This document shows, piece by piece, positions 42,441 to 51,400 of a stretch of DNA of 64,000 nucleotides. Both the position numbers and the translations under genes were made by a program. The stretch is from a bacterium (GTDB lineage: Bacteria > Zixibacteria > MSB-5A5 > GN15 > FEB-12). The DNA lies in contig JAHLKV010000004.1 of assembly GCA_020444475.1 (NCBI GenBank), forward strand, positions 210,304 through 274,303, written 5' to 3'. A model generated the notes under the pieces. That model worked only from the letters and a program-made list of their open reading frames with translations. It did not search any database and was not told the DNA's origin. Numbering within the stretch: position 1 is the first letter of the stretch; each line of letters begins with the position of its first letter.

Positions 42441-44588
42441 TTAGTAACAGGGATCGTTCGACGATCCGTAGAGAAAATTCATGTAATACACGATATCGGT
42501 GATGTTGATGTACGTGTCGCAGTTGGCGTCGGCGCGCTGCGGGCCCCCGATCGGCGCCGGACCTCCGCTGGTCACAAACTGAATCAGGTACTGCAGGTCA
42601 ACCACATCGGTAGTGCCGTCGTTGTTGTAGTCGCCCGGGTCGTACGTATTCTCGCACGTGTACTGCATGATGACGCTGGAATGAGCCGTATGCTGGGAAG
42701 CATCGGTCGCTTTGGCGTGCATGAAGAAGTAATCGCCCTCAGACAGCGGGTTTGGTGTCCAGTGGAGTGACCACCCGTTGCTACCGTCGAGATCAACACC
42801 CAGTATAGCGCGCGTAATCTGCCAGTCGTCGGCCAACAGTGAGACCATGATGTCGACCGGATGCCAGGATCCGGAGATGAATATCTCGGGCGAGCCGGTC
42901 TCCCGAAACGTGACGTCGTCGATAGTGCCGGTCATCGGGTTCATGACCGACATGACGTACGAGTCACCACCGGAACTCCACTCGAGGAAACCGTCCACCG
43001 TCACCCATATACCGGGTGATCCGCCCAGACCAAGCAGGACGACTCGTTCCTGATCCTGAACCCACGTGCGAAGATCGACGTAGTCGGGGTTGCGCAGGTA
43101 ATCCACCGAGAGCTGATCTCCGTGTTCCGCGGTCCACCGGGTGAGACCGTGAACGAGTCGGTCATCACGAGTGCCGCGGTCAACGCGGGTGTTGAATAGC
43201 ACGGCCAGTGATTCTGCGACATCGGCAATACCGAGGGTGGAGGCGCCGGCGTGCATCAGGCCCGTATACCCCCTATCGGACCACTCCTGGACGGCGACAG
43301 CGGCGGCTGCGGGTCCGCTGTAGTACTCACCAAACTCGCCGTCGGCAATCGAGTTGCCGTCGTACGGGTCGGCGTCGGTATCCCCCAGCAGGGTCTGGTC
43401 GAGGGCGAACAGGCCGATACCGTAGTCGTCCGGCACGGCTCTTCCCTTGAACTCCATAAACGAGATGTCTTCGTCGGGGCAATTGATCAGGAAGTTGATG
43501 CTGCTGCAGAAGGTGTCCCAGTTTCGGGGATTGACCATCTGTGGTATCGGGGGTGTCGGTTCCAGTACTATAGTCCTCGTCGCCGACGCAGTCCGACCGA
43601 GTGTATCGAGAGCCGTCACGCGGATCGTGTAGGTGCCTTCGGCGAGATTGCTGAAGTTCCACGGCACGGAGTAGCCGACCGATGTCACGGCGGGATCGAC
43701 GCCGTTGCGATTGGTTGCGGAACCATCGAACACGAGACCCAGATCCTGGTACGAACCGCCGCTGGAGTACTCGAAGATCACGTAATTGATTATCGACGAG
43801 CCCGATGTTTCGATTGCCCAGAGCTCGGTAGCGCCATACAGGACCGTGTCGTCGTTGGTGGGTGAGACCCACTCGATCTGCGGCGCCGGTTCCTCGCCCG
43901 AAGACTCACCGCCCGGGATGCCCGATGCGTACAGCACCAGTCGTCCGGGCCAATCGAAGCTGCCATAGCTGTACTGGCCGAGATCGACAAACCCGATCTC
44001 CGTGTCCCACAGATTGTAGGAGACACATGGGATCCGAGAGGTGTCGGTCAGCACGGCGGCCGACATGGTCAGCGGGTTCGAGATCAGAAAGCCTGCAAAG
44101 AACGGACCGTCAACAACCACCGGTGAATCGAGCGGCACCCAGATGTCGTACAGACCGGGCGCTGGAATGAAGTATTGCCACCATGACGATGAATCGATCA
44201 GGTTGCCCGGAACAGGGCAGCCGGGATCGGTCAGGTCGACGTCCTCTATATCGACCGACAGAATGACGGTACCGGTGTCTTCGAATATCATCGGCATGTT
44301 GATCTCAAGCACCGAAAAGGGATAGGCGTTTTCGCAGGACTGGGCCGGGTCGAGGTACTGTTTGTAGATCTCTTCGCCGATTACCCAGCCGTCGATACGC
44401 ATGATGATACCGTCATCGGAGCGAACGATACATGTGTCGGCCGCCGTCAGAGACCGGTTGCTGCGGATCTCATTGAGAGGGATGTCTCCGACTCGCTCAG
44501 CCCGTCCGATTCGTGGCGCCGCCGATGAATCGGCGGTTGTCAGGCATAGTGCCAGCAGCAGGACGAGAGGCGAAATATATCGTGACAT
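42441..44588 (-). CDS. Secreted dockerin-bearing protein
   Basis: A 715-residue exported protein with a Sec signal (MSRYISPLVLLLALCLTTADSSA). A beta-rich N-terminal half is followed by an Ig-like segment (residues about 220-330, GTYTIRVTALDTLGRTAS), a central domain that is not recognised, and a C-terminal dockerin-like pair of EF-hand-like repeats (DYNNDGTTDVVDLQYLIQF; DANCDTYINITDIVYYMNF). No cohesin gene is seen. GGAGATTTCC precedes the start. It converges on the holin-like gene. Confidence 0.82.
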   Translation of the reverse strand: MSRYISPLVLLLALCLTTADSSAAPRIGRAERVGDIPLNEIRSNRSLTAADTCIVRSDDGIIMRIDGWVIGEEIYKQYLDPAQSCENAYPFSVLEINMPMIFEDTGTVILSVDIEDVDLTDPGCPVPGNLIDSSSWWQYFIPAPGLYDIWVPLDSPVVVDGPFFAGFLISNPLTMSAAVLTDTSRIPCVSYNLWDTEIGFVDLGQYSYGSFDWPGRLVLYASGIPGGESSGEEPAPQIEWVSPTNDDTVLYGATELWAIETSGSSIINYVIFEYSSGGSYQDLGLVFDGSATNRNGVDPAVTSVGYSVPWNFSNLAEGTYTIRVTALDTLGRTASATRTIVLEPTPPIPQMVNPRNWDTFCSSINFLINCPDEDISFMEFKGRAVPDDYGIGLFALDQTLLGDTDADPYDGNSIADGEFGEYYSGPAAAAVAVQEWSDRGYTGLMHAGASTLGIADVAESLAVLFNTRVDRGTRDDRLVHGLTRWTAEHGDQLSVDYLRNPDYVDLRTWVQDQERVVLLGLGGSPGIWVTVDGFLEWSSGGDSYVMSVMNPMTGTIDDVTFRETGSPEIFISGSWHPVDIMVSLLADDWQITRAILGVDLDGSNGWSLHWTPNPLSEGDYFFMHAKATDASQHTAHSSVIMQYTCENTYDPGDYNNDGTTDVVDLQYLIQFVTSGGPAPIGGPQRADANCDTYINITDIVYYMNFLYGSSNDPCY

Positions 44589-44703
44589 CGGGAAATCTCC
44601 TTTATTCGGCGAAAACTCTCCTATGTCTTGATTATCGAGCGATTTCCGTATTTCTTGATGTTTCAGGCCGATCCGGGCCGTCTAGGAAGGATGAGCGATT
44701 GCG

Positions 44704-45582
44704 ATGAACGACAGGAACGACAAAAAGGCCGACCCCCGACGCAAACCCCCCTGGCTCAAGGTGCGGGCGTTTTCGGGGAAAGGCTTCAGCGATATCAGTG
44801 CTCTGCTGGCGGAGCGGGGGCTGTTTACGGTCTGTCAGGAAGCCAACTGCCCGAATCGAGGAGAGTGCTACAACCGGGGGACGGCGACATTCCTGATCAT
44901 GGGTCCGGTGTGCACGCGCAACTGCCGGTTCTGCAATGTCAGTCCGGGAACGCCGAAGGCACTGAATCCTGAGGAACCGTCGCTGGTCGCCGATGCCGTC
45001 GCAAGAATGAAGCTTCGCCACGCCGTGGTGACGTCGGTCACCCGTGATGACCTTCCCGATGGCGGCGCCGGCCGGTTCGCGGAGACGATTCGCCTGATCC
45101 ACGCCCGCCGGCCCGGCTGCACGGTCGAGGTGTTGACCCCCGACTTTCGCAATGCACCGGAGGCGCTCGGGATCGTCATGGCGGCAAAACCGGAGATATT
45201 CAACCACAACGTCGAGACGGTGCCGAGTTTGTACGGGGAGGTTCGCCCCGGCGCCAACTATCAACGATCGATCGAGCTGCTTCGACGCTCAGTGACGGAG
45301 TTCAAGGCGCGCGCCAAATCAGGGCTGATGGTCGGACTGGGAGAAACGACCGAGGAGTTGAGGGACGTTTTTTCCGATCTTGCGGAGGCCGGTGTTTCGA
45401 TGTTGACCATCGGCCAGTATCTCTCGCCGTCGAAAGAGCACCTTCCGGTAGTACGCTACGTGCCTCCCGATGAGTTCGAACGGCTGGCCGACATGGCTCG
45501 AGCCGCGGGTATCCGCCAGGTTTTCGCCGGACCGTTGGTACGGTCATCGTATCTGGCGGACACTATGGTCCAAACCGCATAG
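44704..45582 (+). CDS. lipA: Lipoyl synthase
   Basis: A 292-residue radical-SAM enzyme that inserts two sulfurs into protein-bound octanoyl groups. Both cluster motifs are present: the auxiliary-cluster CQEANCPNRGEC and the radical-SAM CTRNCRFC. The C-terminal RSSYLAD serine ligand motif, NHNVETV and GLGETTEEL are also typical. No LipB or lipoate-dependent dehydrogenase subunit is adjacent. It is a stand-alone gene, 115 bp divergent from the dockerin protein. Confidence 0.97.
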   Translation: MNDRNDKKADPRRKPPWLKVRAFSGKGFSDISALLAERGLFTVCQEANCPNRGECYNRGTATFLIMGPVCTRNCRFCNVSPGTPKALNPEEPSLVADAVARMKLRHAVVTSVTRDDLPDGGAGRFAETIRLIHARRPGCTVEVLTPDFRNAPEALGIVMAAKPEIFNHNVETVPSLYGEVRPGANYQRSIELLRRSVTEFKARAKSGLMVGLGETTEELRDVFSDLAEAGVSMLTIGQYLSPSKEHLPVVRYVPPDEFERLADMARAAGIRQVFAGPLVRSSYLADTMVQTA

Positions 45583-45692
45583 CCTGCGCTTTCTCCAGCG
45601 CAAATATTAGACAGATATTCCCAACCATCTGTGTCTTTTCTCGCTGAGTCCGATAAGAAACGGAGAAGCTATGGCGGGAAAGGACATCTTTG

Positions 45693-47225
45693 ATGCATAA
45701 ACTCAGGCCCCAGATACTCGTGGTCGACGACGAGATTTACATCTGTAAGATAGTCGTCGAGTCGCTGGGCACAGAGGATTACGAAGTCGTGTCGTTTACC
45801 GACCCGGCCAAGGCCCTGGCGTATATCCGCGAGAACCCGGTAGACCTGGTTCTGACCGATCTGGTGATCGGTGAGTTTAACGGCGTGCAGGTGATGGAGA
45901 CGACACTGGAACATCATGGCGACGCCATCGTCATCCTCATGACCGCTCACCCGACCATCCAGACCGCCATCTCCGTCCTCAAGAAGGGCGCCTACGATTT
46001 CCTCGTGAAGCCGTTCAAGCTCGACGCTCTCAAGGCAGCGATTCGCCGCGGCCTCGCTCACCAGAAAGTACAACGCGACAACCTCGCTCTCAAAAGCCAG
46101 GTTGAGTTTCTGAAGGTCGCCAACGCCTTCGGCAGTGGCATTACAATCGATACGCACCTCAACATGGTGCTGGCTTCCTGCAAGACCGAACTAAACGCAG
46201 CAGCATCGTCGATAATCGAAATCAATCCCCGAGATGGTGAGGTTGTGCGGCAGCTGTATGACTGCGACGATGACTCCATGATCGAGACGGTGTTGGACGA
46301 ATCCCTGCTGCTGCAGTTCAGCCATACCAGATCGACCAAGCCGGTGGTGCGGACCGAGCATATCGAGATCGACGGCAAGTCCATGGTGCGCGTGCTTATA
46401 TCGCAACCGATCATGATTCGCAAGAAGCTCCACGGGATTATCAATCTCCTGATCATCAGTCGTTTCGACCGCATCCGCCCCGGCGAAATGGACGCCCTGT
46501 CGATCCTGACCAACTCAGCGGCGTCCGTCATAGCGAACAACCTCCTTTACGAGGATGTCCAGCGATCATACATGCAGGCGATCCGCGCGCTGGCCAACGC
46601 CATCGAGGCACGTGATGCCTGCACGGCCGGCCATACCGACCGGGTCAGCAAGCTTGCCATGCTGGTGGCGCGGCGGATCGGATGGGAGGATGAGGCGCTC
46701 GAGAATCTGGTGGTCGGATGTATGCTGCACGATATCGGCAAGATCGGGGTCCCCGACTCCATCCTCAACAAGGCCGATCGCCTGACACCGGAGGAGCTGG
46801 AAACCATGACCAGTCACCCCATGGTCGGGCTGAAGATCATTCGCGGCATTGATCTCCTGAAGCCGGCCATTCCGTATATCAGCGCCCACCATGAGCGATT
46901 CGACGGCGACGGTTACCCCCGCGGCCTGCAGGGGGAAGAGATTCCGCTCGAAGGTCGCCTGCTGGCGGTGGTGGACACATTCGATGCCATCCTTTCCGAC
47001 CGTCCCTACCGCAAGGGCGCGCCGCTTGAGGTCGCCGTCAACGAGTTACTGAAGCATCGCGGGACGCAGTTCGATCCGGAACTGGTGGACACTTTCCTCC
47101 AGCTGCTTCGGGATGGCGAGGTGGATCTGAATGCGCTTTACGGTCGCGATGAAGACCTGGCGTTTCTCGATTCACTCGAACTCAGCGAACAGCCTACCAG
47201 GGCGAGGGAAACGGAATCGGTGTAA
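45693..47225 (+). CDS. Response regulator with HD-GYP domain
   Basis: A 510-residue protein with three parts: a receiver domain (VVDDEIY, phospho-acceptor Asp56 in LVLTDLVIG), a middle region of about 150 residues that looks GAF-like, and a C-terminal HD-GYP domain (HTDRVSKLA, MLHDIGKIGVP, ISAHHERFDGDGYPRGL). HD-GYP proteins hydrolyse cyclic di-GMP. No sensor kinase is adjacent. AAAGGA precedes the ATG. The 3' end overlaps the convergent site-2 protease gene by 32 bp. Confidence 0.93.
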   Translation: MHKLRPQILVVDDEIYICKIVVESLGTEDYEVVSFTDPAKALAYIRENPVDLVLTDLVIGEFNGVQVMETTLEHHGDAIVILMTAHPTIQTAISVLKKGAYDFLVKPFKLDALKAAIRRGLAHQKVQRDNLALKSQVEFLKVANAFGSGITIDTHLNMVLASCKTELNAAASSIIEINPRDGEVVRQLYDCDDDSMIETVLDESLLLQFSHTRSTKPVVRTEHIEIDGKSMVRVLISQPIMIRKKLHGIINLLIISRFDRIRPGEMDALSILTNSAASVIANNLLYEDVQRSYMQAIRALANAIEARDACTAGHTDRVSKLAMLVARRIGWEDEALENLVVGCMLHDIGKIGVPDSILNKADRLTPEELETMTSHPMVGLKIIRGIDLLKPAIPYISAHHERFDGDGYPRGLQGEEIPLEGRLLAVVDTFDAILSDRPYRKGAPLEVAVNELLKHRGTQFDPELVDTFLQLLRDGEVDLNALYGRDEDLAFLDSLELSEQPTRARETESV

Positions 47226-48312
47226 ACGACAGCAGCAGGATGATCAGCGCGGCGATGCCCATGATTCGCGACGCCTTGCTGGTCGGGAAGCTGTCGTTTA
47301 GTGTCGGCGGATGCGCCGCGCCGAAAATCAGTCCCAATCCCGCAAACAGCCACCACATTATCGAGTAGTATCCGAGAATCGCCAGCATGAGCAACGCCGC
47401 CCAGGCAAGCTTGCGCTGAATGTCGCGACCGAACAAACCGTACACTATATGCCCCCCATCCAGCTGTCCGATCGGCAGCATGTTGATCGCAGTCACCAGC
47501 AACCCCACCCAACCCGCAAAAGCCGCTTCGGTGAAGCCGTACACGTACCCCTCCGGTGCCTGGCCGATCAGTATCGGGACAAGTCCCTTTATGAGGATCG
47601 ACTCACCATCGAGAAAAAACGGCATGGCGGCGTCGGGTGGAAAAGGCGGACGGTTCGGTATCATGGCCGACTGCGAGAGACCAATCAGCAGCCAGACGAT
47701 CGCGACTATCCACCCCGCGATCGGTCCCGCGGCGCCAACCTCGATCAGATCCCGACGATTCCAGAACGGAGACTTGGATTTGATGACCGCTCCGAAGGAG
47801 CCGATGATATTCGGCGCCGGGAGGAAGTAGGGCCAGGAGGTAACGATATCGCGCCGTCGACTGGCGATAAAATGCCCCATCTCGTGAACGAGCAGGATCG
47901 ACATAAGCGCTGCCGTGAAGACCAGTCCCCGCCCGGCGGCGAGATCATCCAGAACGGACTGCCACAGATCGTCCCAGGATACGGCAGTCGGATAGCTGCG
48001 GAACACAACCGGGACGATATAGACCGAGAGAACGGTCAGCACGAAAAGAATGATGTTAAGTCGGGGGATCTTGAGTTTTCTGACCGGGTCGGCCAGCAGG
48101 GTTATCGACTCGTCACTCTCGCGGATCTCAAACGTATAGCCGGCGGAGTCGAGTCGGTCGCTGAGAGCGGCGATCGTTCTCTTCCGGTCGAAGCGCGGTC
48201 TCAGAGCCAGTTCGAACCGGGGTCCCCGACGATACGTAGCATCGATCACAAACAGGTCGGCGACCATGCGGACCAGCGCGGCCAGTTGGCGTTGTTCGGT
48301 AGCTTCGGCCAT
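47194..48312 (-). CDS. Site-2 protease family (M50) zinc metalloprotease
   Basis: A 372-residue polytopic membrane protease. It shows HEMGH (H143, E144, H147) in a transmembrane segment and, later, NMLPIGQLDGGHI (the NxxPxxxLDGG motif with the third zinc ligand). An N-terminal soluble region of about 80 residues precedes several hydrophobic segments. S2P enzymes cleave membrane-anchored anti-sigma factors or signal remnants. The ATG at 48312 is chosen because a TATAAT lies right across the alternative ATG at 48321. Confidence 0.9.
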   Translation of the reverse strand: MAEATEQRQLAALVRMVADLFVIDATYRRGPRFELALRPRFDRKRTIAALSDRLDSAGYTFEIRESDESITLLADPVRKLKIPRLNIILFVLTVLSVYIVPVVFRSYPTAVSWDDLWQSVLDDLAAGRGLVFTAALMSILLVHEMGHFIASRRRDIVTSWPYFLPAPNIIGSFGAVIKSKSPFWNRRDLIEVGAAGPIAGWIVAIVWLLIGLSQSAMIPNRPPFPPDAAMPFFLDGESILIKGLVPILIGQAPEGYVYGFTEAAFAGWVGLLVTAINMLPIGQLDGGHIVYGLFGRDIQRKLAWAALLMLAILGYYSIMWWLFAGLGLIFGAAHPPTLNDSFPTSKASRIMGIAALIILLLSFTPIPFPSPW

Positions 48313-48319
48313 AGGTTTC

Positions 48320-48325
48320 ATTATA
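48320..48325 (-). promoter_or_regulatory. Candidate -10 of a leaderless site-2 protease transcript
   Basis: A perfect TATAAT on the minus strand ends seven bases before the ATG at 48312 and overlaps the upstream ATG. The -35 is weak (TGTCAC at about 17 bp). Confidence 0.4.
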
Positions 48326-48360
48326 CGGTCGAAGGGGCTGCTGTGACAGGCAAAAAAAGA

Positions 48361-48389
48361 GGAAGCGAGGAGCTAAGCTCCTCGCTTCC
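48361..48389 (-). terminator. Terminator of the giant propeller gene
   Basis: GGAAGCGAGGAG and CTCCTCGCTTCC, a long perfect stem with a 5-nt loop, followed on the minus strand by TCTTTTTTTG. Confidence 0.92.
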
Positions 48390-48423
48390 CTATCTATCCC
48401 GAACTTAGGGTTTCGGTTTAGAC

Positions 48424-51400
48424 TTAGATCTCCCAATCGCCGACCGGAGCCGGGCCGAAGTTGAAGTAGTAGTCCACCATGTAGTTGATGTCAGTAAGGT
48501 CGATGTTGCCATCGGCGTTGACATCACCCAAATGAGCGAACGGAACCGGACCAGCGCCGCCGTGGAAGGCGTAGTTGGCCAGGTAAATCACGTCAGCCAG
48601 ATCGATCAGGTCGTCGCCAGTGACGTCACCACGACCGAATCCTGCGAACTTGTTGGCGATATTCGCCAGCGGGGCGATCTCGGCCGCCGAGTTCGGATTG
48701 GTCATGTTCAACAGACCCCACTGCACTACAGCAAACTTGTAGGTGCCGTTGGGGCCGAAAGTAACGTCGCGGACGAAGGTCTGGTGAGCCTCACCGTCGC
48801 CCGAGGTCATCGGCACGGAGCTGATACCGATCGGGTACTCGGCCATATACTTATAGGTCGAATCCCAATAGGTGCCATAGCCCCAGAAACCGCCGGCATC
48901 GGAGATACCGGTGATACCACGGGTGTTGATGATGTTCTCATACGGACCGCCGAACGGAAGCTTCGTGGTGCCGAAAGCATCCACGCCGCCGCCGACCGCG
49001 TACATCCACGCCGAGGAAATCGGACGGTTGAAGCCAACCGTGTCGTGAGATCCACCGGAAACGTTGATGTCGTAGTCCGCATAATGGCCCATAGCCCAGC
49101 CCTCAACCGTGTTGCCATTGCGCTCTCTGATATCAAAGATCGCGATGGTCAGGTTGTTCAGGTATTCAAGATTGAATCCTGAGGGAGCATCTTCGACGCC
49201 AACCGTGTGCGCGTCGACATAAAGACCAATGGTGGAATCGTTGTCGAAGCCACCGGTCTGGTCGCTCGTCACGTTCTCCCAGTCCCAAACACCGTCGAGC
49301 TCGAAGTTCTGGACGGAATCCAGGAAGCTTGCGTAGACGACGTTGACCGCGTTGAACGGCTGATAGGTGATACCGTCAAGCGAGTATTCAGGAGCGTCAG
49401 TGAGCGTGCCGACAGCCGGCTTACACTCACCGGAGACGTAGTTGAAGTCGGGCTGCAGCGACACAAACGATGCATCTTCACCATCGAGCGGCGACGTACC
49501 CGTCACCCAGTCGTTGGAGTTCATCGCGATGCGGCGCTGGCTGATGCCGTAGACATACGAGCCACCGAAGTAGAGGCTACCCTGTCCGTCGACACTGATA
49601 ACTCCCGGCGGATCCCAGTCGCCAGTCGCGCCGACGCGACCGGTGTTGGTCACCAGCTGGAAGTTGGCACCACCGACACCGAAGTGCAGGGTGGAGGTAT
49701 CGATGGAACAGCCACCAACGATCGTCAGATACAGTTCAGGCATCTGAGCGTTGTCGTTGAGGTAGTAGTCCGGATCGTTGGACTGCAGCTCGAGGTAGAA
49801 CCGATAGAGACCGCGCGAGATCTGCGACTGATCGACGCGAACTGCAACATCCGCAACGTCGCCAGGATTCACCGACATATTGTAGGTGGAAACGACGAGG
49901 TACGGCGGAGCCGCGGTAGCAGCCGTGTTGACGCGATCGCGCGAGACCGAGGCTTTCACCATGTTCTCGGCATCGAACACGTCGTCGACGCGGAAGGTAT
50001 TGGTCATACCGTCGGCCAGTTCGGCCGAGCGAGCCAGTTTGTTCGTCGGAATACCGGTAACCTTACCGGCGCCGTTGGTACCGTTCGAAAGAAGATCAGC
50101 AACCATCGTGATATCCAGGACATCGCAACCAGTGTTGGTCAGCATTTCCGTGAAAACGATGGTTGTGTCGGGGTTCGTGCCAAACGGTACGCCGGCACGC
50201 GCGCGCCACTGGAGGACTTCAAGACGAGGACGCGGGACGCCGGTCTTGGCCAGTGCGATCACGGAGCCTTCGCTCGAAACGAAGACCATCGTGTCAGTGA
50301 CCATGGCGCCACCGCTACCGACGTTGATGAAGCCGTTGTCCGGGGTGGTCCCGGCCAGGTAGTCGACGCGGCGGTGGAAGATTTCCTCACCCGATTCGGA
50401 GTTGAAGCAGGAGAGGTAACCGTTTTCGTTAAAGGCATAAATCTGATCGACCTTACCTTCACCTTCGCAGGTGATCAGGCCATCGGTGTAATAACGGAGG
50501 TACGGACGCTCACCCGCAGATGAGGCCGCCCAGACCGCGTTACCGTTGGACTTGTTGTAGGCGATCAGGTCGCCGCCGGAAGGCGGCGTGAAGAAGGTCG
50601 AGAACGACGGAATGTACACTCTCGAGGCATCAAGGAGCGGGTGGGCATAAGTCGACCCGTGAGCCTTGGTAGCCAGGAGAATGGAGCCCGTGTTGGCATC
50701 CAGCGAGTAGAACACACCTGCGTTGTCGCCACCCGAAACGATCGAGTTGGCCCACAGGCGCGCCGGGTTGCCGTCGCCGGCCGGTTCATAGGTGAGACCG
50801 CTGCGGAAACCTTCATCGGACGTAAACGGCAGCAGACCGTAGAGCGTTTCGGCCTGAAGGCCGCCGGTCGCGGAAAGCTGCCAGTTGATCGCACGGGTGA
50901 AGGCATTGACGCAGTAGACATCGCCAAGGAAGCCGACGTCGCGAGCACCGTAGTACAGTTTGTCGATCCCGTCCGTGGCGCCGTTACGGCTGGTGGTCGG
51001 CGCGAAGCCGGTGATCACCAACGGTCCGGCCCATCCGGCGTAAGCCGTACCCGTAGCCGCATTAAAGGCATGGATACGACCCTGGTCGGAAGCCGCGTAC
51101 AGCACATCGGTGACGCCATCGTTCAGAACGATAAAGTTGCCGAAGCGCGTAGTCGGGTTGGTACCCGCCGCGTTCGCGGTCCAGACGAAGGTCAGGGCCG
51201 GCCAGGTATACGCCGTGAAGTCACCGTCGTCACCGCCTGCTACGAAGAGCATGTCGGAGCCGCCGATGTTCGCCACAGTAGGAATACACCACGAGTTGGT
51301 TCCAGTCGGAAGCGAGGCCGCAACGGTACCGTCGTCGAGATTGAGAACGACATACTCGTCGTTGAGCGCAACCACAACGAGGCCGTCTTTGATCATCGGC

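Noticed and set aside
49207-50523. Long antisense open frame within the giant propeller gene
   Set aside because: It is an overlap artefact of a high-GC coding strand; the sense strand encodes clear domains and has a terminator and a ribosome binding site.
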